A DNA stretch of 64,000 bases from Vampirovibrio chlorellavorus (lineage in GTDB: Bacteria; Cyanobacteriota; Vampirovibrionia; Vampirovibrionales; Vampirovibrionaceae), in NCBI GenBank assembly GCA_003149345.1, contig QFWI01000016.1, positions 62,001 to 126,000 of the forward strand, read 5' to 3'. The translations under genes were made by a program, and so were the position numbers. Each line of letters starts with the position of its first letter. Positions within the stretch are counted from its first letter, which is position 1. The notes under the pieces are model-generated. The model worked only from the letters and a program-made list of their open reading frames with translations. It was not told where the DNA came from and made no database searches. Positions 53,438 through 62,062 of the stretch are shown here, piece by piece.

Positions 53438-54118
53438 ATGCTAGATAGCGCCATCTTCTGGATATTTGCCGTTGTTTCGGTGGTTGCCGCATTGGGTGCC
53501 GTCTTGAATCGCAGTAATATTTACGCCGCCTTGTGCCTCATTGCTGTATTCATGTCCATCGCCGGCTTTTATTTGCTCAATAACGCCGACTTTTTGGCCA
53601 TCGCCCAAATTATCATTTACGCGGTGGGTCTCACCATTATTATGCTGTTTGCCATCATGTTTACCGGCGACAAGCCCATGGCAGCCAAAAAGGCCAGCCA
53701 GGCCGGCAAAGTGGCCTACGGTATCATCATCGCCTATGTGTTCGCCTTGCTGCTCAGAGGCTCTTTAATTGGCCCCGGCGCCGACTTGAGTACGGTGAAT
53801 CCGGCGTTGGCAGCCGCCTTCACCGTTGAGGGTAGCACCCACATGTTGGGCGAATTGCTCTTTAGTAAATACGCGCTGCCCTTTGAGTTGGCTTCTATCC
53901 TGTTGCTGGCTGCCATGATTGGGGCTATCGTTATTGCCAAGAAGCGCTTCTATGAGTCTGACGAAGCCCTTTTGGGGGATGTCCGTTTGCCGGTTGATAC
54001 GGAGAGCGCTCCGTCCGAAATTGCCATTGAGGCTTTACGGCAGAAGCGAGAGGCCGAGCTGGCCGAACGTCAAGCGGCTCTGAAAAGTGCTGACTCTGGC
54101 AAAAGCGGTCTGTCTTAA
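53438..54118 (+). CDS. nuoJ: NADH-quinone oxidoreductase subunit J
   Basis: Membrane subunit, 226 aa, with five expected helices. SIAGFYLLNNADFLAIAQIIIYAVGLTIIMLFAIM is the conserved TM3 region with the pi-bulge important for proton-pump coupling. The C-terminal ~50 residues form a charged extension (ALRQKREAELAERQAALK) that most NuoJ lack. A ribosome site GAAGGA precedes the start. nuoK follows by 27 bp. Confidence 0.95.
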   Translation: MLDSAIFWIFAVVSVVAALGAVLNRSNIYAALCLIAVFMSIAGFYLLNNADFLAIAQIIIYAVGLTIIMLFAIMFTGDKPMAAKKASQAGKVAYGIIIAYVFALLLRGSLIGPGADLSTVNPALAAAFTVEGSTHMLGELLFSKYALPFELASILLLAAMIGAIVIAKKRFYESDEALLGDVRLPVDTESAPSEIAIEALRQKREAELAERQAALKSADSGKSGLS

Positions 54119-54145
54119 CAATAAGTTTTGGAGTTAATTTGAGCT

Positions 54146-54475
54146 ATGCCTGATTTTATAACCCACATCGGATTAACCCACTATGTAGTGATTGCTACCA
54201 TTCTGTTTACCATTGGCCTGGCTGGTGTGTTGACGGGACGTAACGTAGTCCGTGTCCTAATGGCCGTTGAGTTGATGCTCAGCGCGGTGAACATCAACCT
54301 GGTGGCATTCAATAATTTTTCGCCTTTTGGTGATGCACTGCTCGGCCAGGTGTTTGCGATTTTTGTCTTGACCGTATCTGCCGCTGAGGCGAGTGTTGGC
54401 TTGGCCATTGTGATTGCCCTGTATCGGGCTCGGGCCACAGCAGACATGGAAGATTTTAACCTGTTGAAATGGTAA
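54146..54475 (+). CDS. nuoK: NADH-quinone oxidoreductase subunit K
   Basis: MrpC-like membrane subunit, 109 aa, three helices. Conserved Glu residues lie in VLMAVELMLSAVNINLVAF and SAAEASVGLAIVIALYR, the elements that link proton half-channels. The length is slightly above the common ~100 aa. nuoL starts 19 bp after the stop. Confidence 0.97.
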   Translation: MPDFITHIGLTHYVVIATILFTIGLAGVLTGRNVVRVLMAVELMLSAVNINLVAFNNFSPFGDALLGQVFAIFVLTVSAAEASVGLAIVIALYRARATADMEDFNLLKW

Positions 54476-54494
54476 GAGTTTGGAGCTGACAACA

Positions 54495-56471
54495 ATGGAT
54501 TGGTTTGCAAACGTTGAAAATATTTGGGCGGTTCCCCTCTACCCGCTGGCTGCTTTTATTCTGATTGTGCTGCTTCGCACCTTTGCCCCGAATAGTCGTA
54601 AGGAGATTTGTTCGGGTTTGACGATTCTGGCCACATTTTTGGGGCTTTTGCACACGATGGGCGCTTTGCAGTGGCTGTTTCACCAGCCCGGCGATGCCGT
54701 AAAAGCCCTGGAGCGGAACGTGGCCTGGTTGCAGGCAGGGGACTTCAAGCTGTCTCTTGGATATTTATTGGACTCCATGTCTGTCATGATGTTGTTTGTG
54801 GTCACTTTTATTAGCATCCTGATTCAGTGCTATACCCACGGATATATGAGTCATGACAAAGGCTACGCCAAGTTTTTTGGCTACCTGGCTTTGTTCAACT
54901 TCTCCATGCTCGGCTTGGTGCTGAGTACCAATCTGTTCCAAATCTACATTTTCTGGGAATTGGTCGGTGTTAGCAGTTATTTGCTGATTGGCTTCTGGTT
55001 CCACAAACCTTCCGCAGCCGCCGCTTGTATGAAGGCCTTTTTAATGAACCGGGTGGGTGACTTTGGTTTCTTGTTCGGAATTCTGGGGCTTTTGTATTTC
55101 AGCTTCCCCCTGTGGAACAGCTACCTGGCTGCGCATCCTGATGCGGCCTTCCTGTCTTTTAGTGCCCTGCCTGCTTTTGTGCATCAAATCGCAGCTTACG
55201 CCGGGCCAACGACATTCACGGTTATCGCCATTTTGCTCTTTATGGGGCCGATGGCCAAAAGTGCCCAGTTACCCTTGCATACCTGGCTGCCGGATGCCAT
55301 GGAAGGCCCAACCCCTATCAGCGCCCTGATTCACGCCGCGACCATGGTTGCTGCCGGTGTGTATCTGGTGGGTCGTGCTTATCCGGTTTTTCAGGCTTCC
55401 GATACGGCGATGCTGTTTATTACTTTGATTGGCACGATATCTGCGGTGGTGGCGGCTACAATCGCCCTGACCCAATACGATATCAAGAAGGCTCTGGCCT
55501 ATTCCACCATGTCCCAGTTGGGCTTCATGATGGCCGGGATGGGCGTGGGCGCTTTTACCGCCGGGCTGTTCCACCTGTTTACCCACGCTTTCTTTAAGGC
55601 CATGTTGTTCCTGTGTTCCGGTAGCGTGATTCACGCCTGTGAGGACGAACAGGATATGCGCAAAATGGGTGGCTTGGCCAAGAAATTGCCCATTACCCAC
55701 CTTGCATACCTCATTGGCACGCTGGCCATTTCCGGCTTGTTCTGGACGAGTGGTTTCTGGTCTAAGGATGAAATTCTGTTAGGGGCCAAGGAGTATTCTC
55801 CTGGTATCTACTGGAATTTGGCCATTACCGCAGGTTTAACTTCGTTCTACATGTTTCGCACGTACTTCCTGACATTCTGGGGCAAGTATCGCGGTGAAGC
55901 CCATGTGCATCACGAAGATACGGCCATGAAATGGCCACTGGCTGTCCTGGCGGTTCCCTCGGCCCTGATTGGTATTGCCATGGCTGGCTTGAAAGACGTG
56001 AACTGGCTGCCTGCTTTCGGTGCCTACATCCATTCCGGGGCGCATCATGCTGGCGAACATGCCCATACCTTCGCTCAGGCGGCTTTCTCTGAAGTGGGTC
56101 TGATGTCTCTGGTCATTGGGCTGATTGGCGCAGGATTAGCGGTGCTGTTCTATGTGGTAGCCCCCGCGATTCCTGAAGCCGTCAAGAAGGCTCCGTTTGC
56201 CTCTGCCGCTTTCAGTCTGTTCTCCAATAAATGGTATTTTGATGACATTTACCAAGCTTTCGTTGATCGCGTATATCTGGCTTTCGCCCGTGGTTCTTCC
56301 ACGTTTGACAAGGGCGGGATTGATGGCGTGGTTAATGTTACCGGTCGCAGCGTGATGGGGGCTGGTTATGCCCTGCGTCAGTTGCAGTCCGGTAAAGTGC
56401 AAACTTACATTGCCGTGATGTTCTTTGCGGTGGTTTGTCTTTCCCTGTTGTTGTTCTACTGGTTAATGTAG
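54495..56471 (+). CDS. nuoL: NADH-quinone oxidoreductase subunit L
   Basis: Largest antiporter-like subunit of the membrane arm, with the long lateral helix, 658 aa. The ATG at 54495 is preferred over the TTG at 54480 because GGAG lies 9 nt upstream. Key elements are FWELVGVSSYLLIGFW (pump Glu), AKSAQLPLHTWLPDAMEGPTPISALIHAATMV (Lys and His) and ALAYSTMSQLGFMMAGMG. A His-rich periplasmic stretch (HSGAHHAGEHAHTFAQ) near residue 520 is notable. nuoM follows. Confidence 0.96.
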   Translation: MDWFANVENIWAVPLYPLAAFILIVLLRTFAPNSRKEICSGLTILATFLGLLHTMGALQWLFHQPGDAVKALERNVAWLQAGDFKLSLGYLLDSMSVMMLFVVTFISILIQCYTHGYMSHDKGYAKFFGYLALFNFSMLGLVLSTNLFQIYIFWELVGVSSYLLIGFWFHKPSAAAACMKAFLMNRVGDFGFLFGILGLLYFSFPLWNSYLAAHPDAAFLSFSALPAFVHQIAAYAGPTTFTVIAILLFMGPMAKSAQLPLHTWLPDAMEGPTPISALIHAATMVAAGVYLVGRAYPVFQASDTAMLFITLIGTISAVVAATIALTQYDIKKALAYSTMSQLGFMMAGMGVGAFTAGLFHLFTHAFFKAMLFLCSGSVIHACEDEQDMRKMGGLAKKLPITHLAYLIGTLAISGLFWTSGFWSKDEILLGAKEYSPGIYWNLAITAGLTSFYMFRTYFLTFWGKYRGEAHVHHEDTAMKWPLAVLAVPSALIGIAMAGLKDVNWLPAFGAYIHSGAHHAGEHAHTFAQAAFSEVGLMSLVIGLIGAGLAVLFYVVAPAIPEAVKKAPFASAAFSLFSNKWYFDDIYQAFVDRVYLAFARGSSTFDKGGIDGVVNVTGRSVMGAGYALRQLQSGKVQTYIAVMFFAVVCLSLLLFYWLM

Positions 56472-56489
56472 GACGCTTTGAAGGAGCTT

Positions 56490-58115
56490 ATGGCTGTGAA
56501 CTTTTTAACAGAACATTATTTTTCGATTCTGATCTTTCTCCCCATCCTGTTGATTGCTCCCATTTTGATCTTGCCGGAAGGGAAAGAGGGACGCACCACG
56601 CATACCCTGGGCATAGCAGGCTCTGCACTGGTCTTTCTGTTCTCCTCCCTGTCTTGGCTGGGTTGGGTGAAGCCTATGGCTGAAAGCATTCCCTGGATTT
56701 CCAGCCTTGGGATTACTTACGCCCTGGGAAGCGATGGCTTGACCATGACGCTGGTTTACCTGACTACTTTTTTGCTGTTGATGGCCTCTATTGCCAGCTT
56801 CTCGTCCATTCATAAGCGTCTCAAACTTTACTACGCCATGTTGTTTGTCCTGACTACTTCCGTGATGGGCGTCTTTCTGGCGCGGGATATGTTCTTGTAC
56901 TTCCTCTTCTGGGAGTTGGAACTCATTCCCATGTACTTGCTGATCGCCATCTGGGGCGGTCCTCGTCGGGATTACGCCTCCATTAAGTTTGTGTTGTACA
57001 CCTTGTTTGGGTCGGTGTTTCTGGTGGCGGGTACGTTGGCGCTGTATTTCCATGCGCGTTCCCTGCCGGGGGCTGATATGGCTACCTTGTTCCAGTACCA
57101 GACCATTCAGCAGGCCATCGGGCAGCATTTACCGCTGACGGCCCAGATCCTGATTTTTATCGCCCTGTTTATCACTTTTGCCGTCAAGCTTCCGGTCGTT
57201 CCGGTGCATACCTGGTTGCCGGACGCTCACGTGGAAGCCCCAACCCCAATCAGTATGATGCTGGCTGGTATTCTTCTCAAGATGGGCGCCTACGGGATGC
57301 TGCGCTTCTGCTTTGAGTTCCTGCCTGATGCAGCCCGTGTGCTGGCTCCTTACATCGCGGTTCTGGCCGTTATCAACATTGTTTACACCGCTGGGGTCGC
57401 CTTGGTGCAATCTGACCTTAAAAAGTTGATTGCCTACAGCAGTGTCAGCCACATGGGTTTTGTGTTGCTGGGCTTGTCTGCACTGAATGCCATTGGCTTC
57501 AATGGCGCCGTGTTTGTCATGTTTGCGCATGGTCTGGTCAGTGCCGCTTTGTTTATGTGCGTGGGCACGCTCTACAACCGCACACACACCCGGGCGATCG
57601 CTGATTATGGCGGATTCGCCACCCAAACCCCCATTATCTTCTACTTTTTCCTGTTTATGTCCATGGCCAGCCTGGGCTTGCCCCTGTTGGTCAGTTTCGC
57701 CAGTGAGACGATGGTGTTCTACGGCGCTTTTGTTTCCAAGGCCTTTCAGACCATTCCCTTCTTTGGCGGTCAGATTGACCTGTCCATTCAGGCGCTTACC
57801 TTTGTGGCAGGCCTAGGCGTTATCATTGGTGCGGCTTACTTGCTGTGGATGCTGAAGCGAGTTTTCTTTGGGCCGATTCAGGAGCGCTGGAGCCAATTGC
57901 CAGACGCCACTTCCAGCGAGGTCTTTGTACTGGCCACCCTCACTTTATTGGTTATAGCGTTCGGTGTTTACCCCAAGCTGATTACTATTGAGTTTGAGCC
58001 CGATGTCAGTGCGATTGCCGCAAAACATTATGCTGATTTGGATGCGCAACATGTTGCGGCGCAGAAACCGGCGCTGAAATCCCTGTTGACCGCCCGTAGT
58101 GCAGGAGCAAATTAA
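56490..58115 (+). CDS. nuoM: NADH-quinone oxidoreductase subunit M
   Basis: Antiporter-like proton-pump subunit, 541 aa from ATG 56490, with AAGGAG just before it. The conserved Glu is in YFLFWELELIPMYLLIAIWGG; FAVKLPVVPVHTWLPDAHVEAPTPISMMLAG and IAYSSVSHMGFVLLGL hold the channel Lys and His residues. The stop lies 5 bp before the preferred nuoN ATG, so the genes are tightly packed. Confidence 0.96.
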   Translation: MAVNFLTEHYFSILIFLPILLIAPILILPEGKEGRTTHTLGIAGSALVFLFSSLSWLGWVKPMAESIPWISSLGITYALGSDGLTMTLVYLTTFLLLMASIASFSSIHKRLKLYYAMLFVLTTSVMGVFLARDMFLYFLFWELELIPMYLLIAIWGGPRRDYASIKFVLYTLFGSVFLVAGTLALYFHARSLPGADMATLFQYQTIQQAIGQHLPLTAQILIFIALFITFAVKLPVVPVHTWLPDAHVEAPTPISMMLAGILLKMGAYGMLRFCFEFLPDAARVLAPYIAVLAVINIVYTAGVALVQSDLKKLIAYSSVSHMGFVLLGLSALNAIGFNGAVFVMFAHGLVSAALFMCVGTLYNRTHTRAIADYGGFATQTPIIFYFFLFMSMASLGLPLLVSFASETMVFYGAFVSKAFQTIPFFGGQIDLSIQALTFVAGLGVIIGAAYLLWMLKRVFFGPIQERWSQLPDATSSEVFVLATLTLLVIAFGVYPKLITIEFEPDVSAIAAKHYADLDAQHVAAQKPALKSLLTARSAGAN

Positions 58116-58119
58116 ACCC

Positions 58120-59718
58120 ATGCAATTGACTGATGATTTGATGCGATTTATGCAAGAAAACAACATGCCTTTAATCGCTCCTGAAATTATTTTGGTGCTG
58201 TTCATACTGGTTTCCGTTTACCGGCTGGCGGTCAGCAAAACTCTGGCCGAGCGTCAGGAAATCTGGGGTTATTCGTTGCTGGGATTGGTCATGACCCTTT
58301 TGATGCTCGGCATTCACTGGAACCTGGGCTATGTGAGCGATCCCCGCTACCTTAGCTTTGACGTGTTTGGCGGCCTGTTTACCGGTGACTTGTTCAGCTT
58401 GCTGATTCGCACGCTTCTGGTGATAGGTACGTTGATGGTGCTTTTATTTACCCGCGCTTATGTGGATAAAAAAGCGGAAGTTCCCGGTGAGTACTACGTT
58501 TTGCTCTTGTCAGCACTCCTGGGAGGGATGATGCTCAGCGGGGCCAAGGATCTGATTATGGTCTTTGTTTCCCTGGAGACGTTGAGTATTTCCTCTTACA
58601 TTCTGGTGGGCTATTTGCGGGGTAACGTTCTCAGCGCGGAGGCTGGCCTCAAGTATCTGCTATACGGCGGTATGGCCACTGCCATTCTGTTGTTTGGTTT
58701 TTCAATCCTGTACGGTTTGACGGGCAGCCTCGATTTCTCAGTGATGGCCAGCCACCTGGGGGCGGCGGCCACTCATGTTAACCCCCTGGTGATTGCCATT
58801 ATGTTGGCCACCATTGTGGGTGGTATTAGTTTCAAATTGTCCGCTGCGCCTTTCCATATGTGGGCGCCGGATACGTATCAAGGGGCTCCCACGCCGGTGG
58901 TGGCTTTTCTGTCAGTCGTTTCCAAGATTGCCGCATTTGCCTTCGCTATTCGGCTCTTCTCTTCTGTGTTTGCCCATTTGCCTTCTTTGTCCGGTCTGAT
59001 GATTGTGTTATCCGTTCTGTCCATGGTGATCGGTAACGTGGTGGCCCTGGCCCAAAAGGATATCAAACGCCTGTTGGCTTACAGTACGGTGGCTCATGTC
59101 GGCTACCTGCTACTGGGCTTTGTGGTTATGAGCCCGGCGGGCTTGTCCAGTATCATTTACTACCTGATCACCTACTTGTTCATGAATCTGGGAGCCTTTG
59201 CCGTGGTTACCCATTTTGAGAACGAAACGGGTCGAGTGGACATCGCAGCTTACGCGGGATTGGTGCGTAAGCGCCCTGGCATTACTTTTATTCTGAGTAT
59301 CATGCTGTTATCGCTGGCTGGTATTCCCATCACCGCAGGCTTTTTTGGTAAGTTCTTCCTGTTCCAGGCAGTGGCTAACGCCGGAAGCCAGTACCTGTGG
59401 CTGGTGGTGGTCGCCTTGTTGACCAGTACCATTTCTTTGTACTACTACCTGAACGTGATTCGTCTGATGGTTATCGCTGAGCCTTCCGATGCTGTGGACG
59501 CATTGCCTGCTGAGGAAGCGGACAAGCGTTCCTTCAGCCAGGTCTCTTTTGTCTTCGCCCTCTCTTTGGTAGCCACGTTGGGCTTGGGCCTTTTTGCGGA
59601 GCCCATGATGGCGTTCTCTGGCAAGGCCATTCAGGCCATGACTGCTGATTCAGCGGTCAATGCCAGTGCGAACAGTCATCCGGTGAAAGTCATGATGATT
59701 CGTCCGGGTGGTCGCTAA
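58120..59718 (+). CDS. nuoN: NADH-quinone oxidoreductase subunit N
   Basis: Third antiporter-like subunit, 532 aa from ATG 58120 (AGGAG 13 nt upstream; a GTG at 58099 would overlap nuoM). VSLETLSISSYILVGYL, FKLSAAPFHMWAPDTYQGAPTPVVAFLSV and LLAYSTVAHVGYLLLGF are the expected channel motifs. It ends the operon, and a strong terminator follows after 28 bp. nuoE, nuoF and nuoG are absent, so the NADH-binding module is not encoded here. Confidence 0.96.
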   Translation: MQLTDDLMRFMQENNMPLIAPEIILVLFILVSVYRLAVSKTLAERQEIWGYSLLGLVMTLLMLGIHWNLGYVSDPRYLSFDVFGGLFTGDLFSLLIRTLLVIGTLMVLLFTRAYVDKKAEVPGEYYVLLLSALLGGMMLSGAKDLIMVFVSLETLSISSYILVGYLRGNVLSAEAGLKYLLYGGMATAILLFGFSILYGLTGSLDFSVMASHLGAAATHVNPLVIAIMLATIVGGISFKLSAAPFHMWAPDTYQGAPTPVVAFLSVVSKIAAFAFAIRLFSSVFAHLPSLSGLMIVLSVLSMVIGNVVALAQKDIKRLLAYSTVAHVGYLLLGFVVMSPAGLSSIIYYLITYLFMNLGAFAVVTHFENETGRVDIAAYAGLVRKRPGITFILSIMLLSLAGIPITAGFFGKFFLFQAVANAGSQYLWLVVVALLTSTISLYYYLNVIRLMVIAEPSDAVDALPAEEADKRSFSQVSFVFALSLVATLGLGLFAEPMMAFSGKAIQAMTADSAVNASANSHPVKVMMIRPGGR

Positions 59719-59746
59719 GCCCCCTTTGACTGAGTCATACGCATTG

Positions 59747-59786
59747 AAAGAAGTCGGTTGTCTAGCCGACTTCTTTTTGTTTTTTG
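59747..59786. terminator. Intrinsic terminator of the nuo operon
   Basis: AAAGAAGTCGG and CCGACTTCTTT form a perfect 11-bp stem with a short loop, followed by TTGTTTTTTG. It lies between convergent nuoN and trmFO and can act in both directions. Confidence 0.9.
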
Positions 59787-59822
59787 ACCGAATGCTTGCG
59801 GACGGCAGATGCCTGTTCTTTT

Positions 59823-61193
59823 CTATGCCCCGGCTTCTGGCAGCCAGTTTTGGAGCGCTGCCAGGCTGCGCTGAACATAGAGCTGGTTTCTCACTTTTTT
59901 GTTTTTCCGAGGATAAGAACCCTCGGGCAATTCAGGGAGGAGGCCCCAGTTACTGTTAATGGGCTGAAAGTTTTGGTGTATGGCTTCTGGACGGGTGATA
60001 TACCGCAACAGGGCGCCCAGCATGGTGTCTGTGGGAGGGACGACGGCATCGTGCCCCTGGGATAGTCTGGCGATGTTCATGGCGGCTAACATGCCAGTGG
60101 CCACGGATTCGGTGTAGCCTTCCGTGCCAGTGAGCTGACCGGCAAATAAAATATGCGGATGTTCCCTGAGTTGTAAGGTGGGCAGGAGAACTTCGGGGCT
60201 GTGGATGTAGGTGTTGCGATGCATCACCCCGTATCGCACCACGTTGGCCTCAGCCAAGCCGGGGATCATCTGGATCATTTGTTTTTGGGTTCCCCATTTC
60301 AAATTGGTCTGGAAACCCACCATGTTATACAGTGTGCCTTCGGCGTTGTCCTGCCGGAGTTGCACCACGGCGTAAGGCCAGTGTCCGGTGCGAGGATCGG
60401 TGAGCCCCACGGGTTTCATGGGGCCATAACGGAGTGTTTGTGGCCCACGGGAGGCCATGACTTCTACTGGCATGCAGCTTTCAAAAAAGCAGGCGGAATC
60501 TTTCTCAAAGGTCTTTAGCTCTGTTTTTTCGCCGTTTAACAAAATATCCACCAGGGCTTCATAATCCGCTTTCTCCAGGGGACAGTTGATGTAACTGCCC
60601 GAATCTTCGGTTTTGCCTTCCGCGCCTGCGTTGTAGCGATCCTGATAGAATGCGATATTAAAGTCGATGGAGTCTTTGGTGATAATGGGCGCTGCGGCAT
60701 CAAAGAAGTACAGTTGGTCTCGTTTTAGCCGTTTGGCAATGGATTCCGCCAGTTCTGGGGAGGTCATGGGGCCAGTGGCAATCAGTACCCAGCCATCCTC
60801 AGGGATTTCAGTCACATTTTGGCAGATGAAGTGAATCTTGGGGTTGGCTTTGACTGTTTCCGTCACTATTTGGGTAAAGGCTTCCCGATCGACGGCCAGG
60901 GCCTTTCCGGCGGGGACGGCTACAGTGCGGGCGATTTTCAGCAGTTCACAATCCAGCAATCGCATTTCATCTTTTAACAGTCCGCTGGCCGAGGCGCTCT
61001 CCTCGGTGTTTACCGAGCCGAAGCTGTTACTACATACGATTTCCGCCAATGTTTTACTGTGATGCGCCGGTGAGCAGTGTTCGGGCTTTTGATCATATAA
61101 AAAGACCTCGAATCCACGTTTGGCTAATTGTAAAGCGGCCTCGCAACCCGCCAGTCCGGCGCCGATGATGTGTATGGAATTTCTGGATGACAC
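59823..61193 (-). CDS. trmFO: TrmFO: folate/FAD-dependent tRNA (uracil-5-)-methyltransferase
   Basis: Makes ribothymidine-54 in tRNA using methylene-tetrahydrofolate and FAD, the alternative to SAM-dependent TrmA. It is 456 aa from a GTG at 61193. The FAD site is IIGAGLAGCEAALQLAKRG; VCSNSFGSVNTEESASASG, the folate/tRNA region FFESCMPVEVMASRGPQTLRYGPMKPVGL, and GQLTGTEGYTESVATGMLAAMN are diagnostic. The position between the nuo operon and the small gene gives no functional link. This enzyme is found in Firmicutes, Cyanobacteria and related groups, in line with the proposed lineage. Confidence 0.96.
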   Translation of the reverse strand: MSSRNSIHIIGAGLAGCEAALQLAKRGFEVFLYDQKPEHCSPAHHSKTLAEIVCSNSFGSVNTEESASASGLLKDEMRLLDCELLKIARTVAVPAGKALAVDREAFTQIVTETVKANPKIHFICQNVTEIPEDGWVLIATGPMTSPELAESIAKRLKRDQLYFFDAAAPIITKDSIDFNIAFYQDRYNAGAEGKTEDSGSYINCPLEKADYEALVDILLNGEKTELKTFEKDSACFFESCMPVEVMASRGPQTLRYGPMKPVGLTDPRTGHWPYAVVQLRQDNAEGTLYNMVGFQTNLKWGTQKQMIQMIPGLAEANVVRYGVMHRNTYIHSPEVLLPTLQLREHPHILFAGQLTGTEGYTESVATGMLAAMNIARLSQGHDAVVPPTDTMLGALLRYITRPEAIHQNFQPINSNWGLLPELPEGSYPRKNKKVRNQLYVQRSLAALQNWLPEAGA

Positions 61194-61456
61194 GGTGGCA
61201 CTTTCTTTCTAGAGGATGTTAAAAAACGTTAATGTCATTGCTATAAAGATTTGTAAGAAGAGAGAGACTTAACTATCTCGGCAATAAATAGCAGATATAT
61301 ATAGAAGTTGTTTTTTGTCGTTGATTTCCAATTTTATGGCCTGAAGGGCGGTCTAGCCGTGGTCGGGCGGAGCAATCACCAGAAATAGATTGTTTTTATT
61401 ATTTTGGTGAATGTTTTTTTGGATGTGGCTAAAGATTCCTAGGAGAGAGATCAAAA
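61194..61456. other. AT-rich leader region upstream of the 109-aa gene
   Basis: Divergent intergenic DNA (341 bp in total up to 61535), AT-rich, with several T-runs and TATATATAG near 61296-61304. No convincing promoter pair, hairpin or palindromic element. The next feature is the short ORF at 61457. Confidence 0.4.
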
Positions 61457-61495
61457 ATGTTCACTGACAGTTTAGCAAAGGAGTGCCTGAGCTAG
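61457..61495 (+). CDS. Possible 12-residue leader peptide
   Basis: ATG with AGGAGAG about 9 nt upstream, encoding MFTDSLAKECLS and a stop, 39 bp before the ATG of the 109-aa gene. The strong ribosome site is what makes it notable. Could be chance. Confidence 0.3.
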   Translation: MFTDSLAKECLS

Positions 61496-61534
61496 ATACC
61501 ACTATTCTACTGGTAACAGGAGGAGAGAAAATCA

Positions 61535-61864
61535 ATGGGGTTTGCAGCAAGTCAAGCAAGGTACATGATGCTCACCGCTCGAAAGAGCGACCTGGAGCTT
61601 CAGGGTCAATTTATCAACCAGGCCAGAATGCAGCTGGCAAACGTGACTGGTGCTTTGTTTACCATCAGCTCCAACCTGGAGCCAGAGGGGCCCGAAGCAC
61701 AACAGATTCAGGCTCGGGTTGCCGCCATTCAGGCGATCGACAAGTCGCTGGAGTTGCAGTTGCGTCGGGTGGATACCCAGCGGGAAGCGGTACAGACGGA
61801 GATCGACGCGGTTCGTAAGGTGATTGGGAAAAACATCGAATCCACCTTTAAAACCTTCGGTTAA
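61535..61864 (+). CDS. Small helical protein, 109 aa, unknown family
   Basis: Very strong ribosome site (AGGAGGAG) about 11 nt before the ATG, which suggests high expression. The protein is almost entirely helical: MGFAASQARYMMLTARKSDL, then a long heptad-like stretch with many Gln and Arg (IQAIDKSLELQLRRVDTQREAV) to a C-terminal FKTFG. It has no signal peptide or membrane segment. I do not recognise a named family. The form fits a secretion chaperone, rod or needle-like subunit, but nothing nearby supports that. It is monocistronic. Confidence 0.7.
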   Translation: MGFAASQARYMMLTARKSDLELQGQFINQARMQLANVTGALFTISSNLEPEGPEAQQIQARVAAIQAIDKSLELQLRRVDTQREAVQTEIDAVRKVIGKNIESTFKTFG

Positions 61865-62062
61865 TCTTAAATCGGTTCATTAAAAACACAGGCTGAGGAA
61901 CTGGCTGGAACTTAATTGACGATGCGATGTTTTATGCAACGACCTTGCGTAAAGACATTAAGCACTCAGCATCATTCATGTTTTCGTGGTTTGCGAAAAC
62001 AGAATCAGATTTGCGTGAGTCAGGGTGTTGAAGGCCCTGGGTATCGTTGTTTGTGCCAATCT

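Noticed and set aside
223..57604. Cyanobacterial HIP1 octamer GCGATCGC
   Set aside because: I noticed only two copies (about 225 and about 57596) in 64 kb, close to random expectation, so it is no evidence of HIP1 enrichment.
61970..62062. Hairpin GTTTTCG/CGAAAAC between the 109-aa gene and the M16 gene as a terminator
   Set aside because: The 7-bp stem is real, but no T-run follows on either strand and it is over 100 bp from the upstream stop. Not strong enough to annotate.
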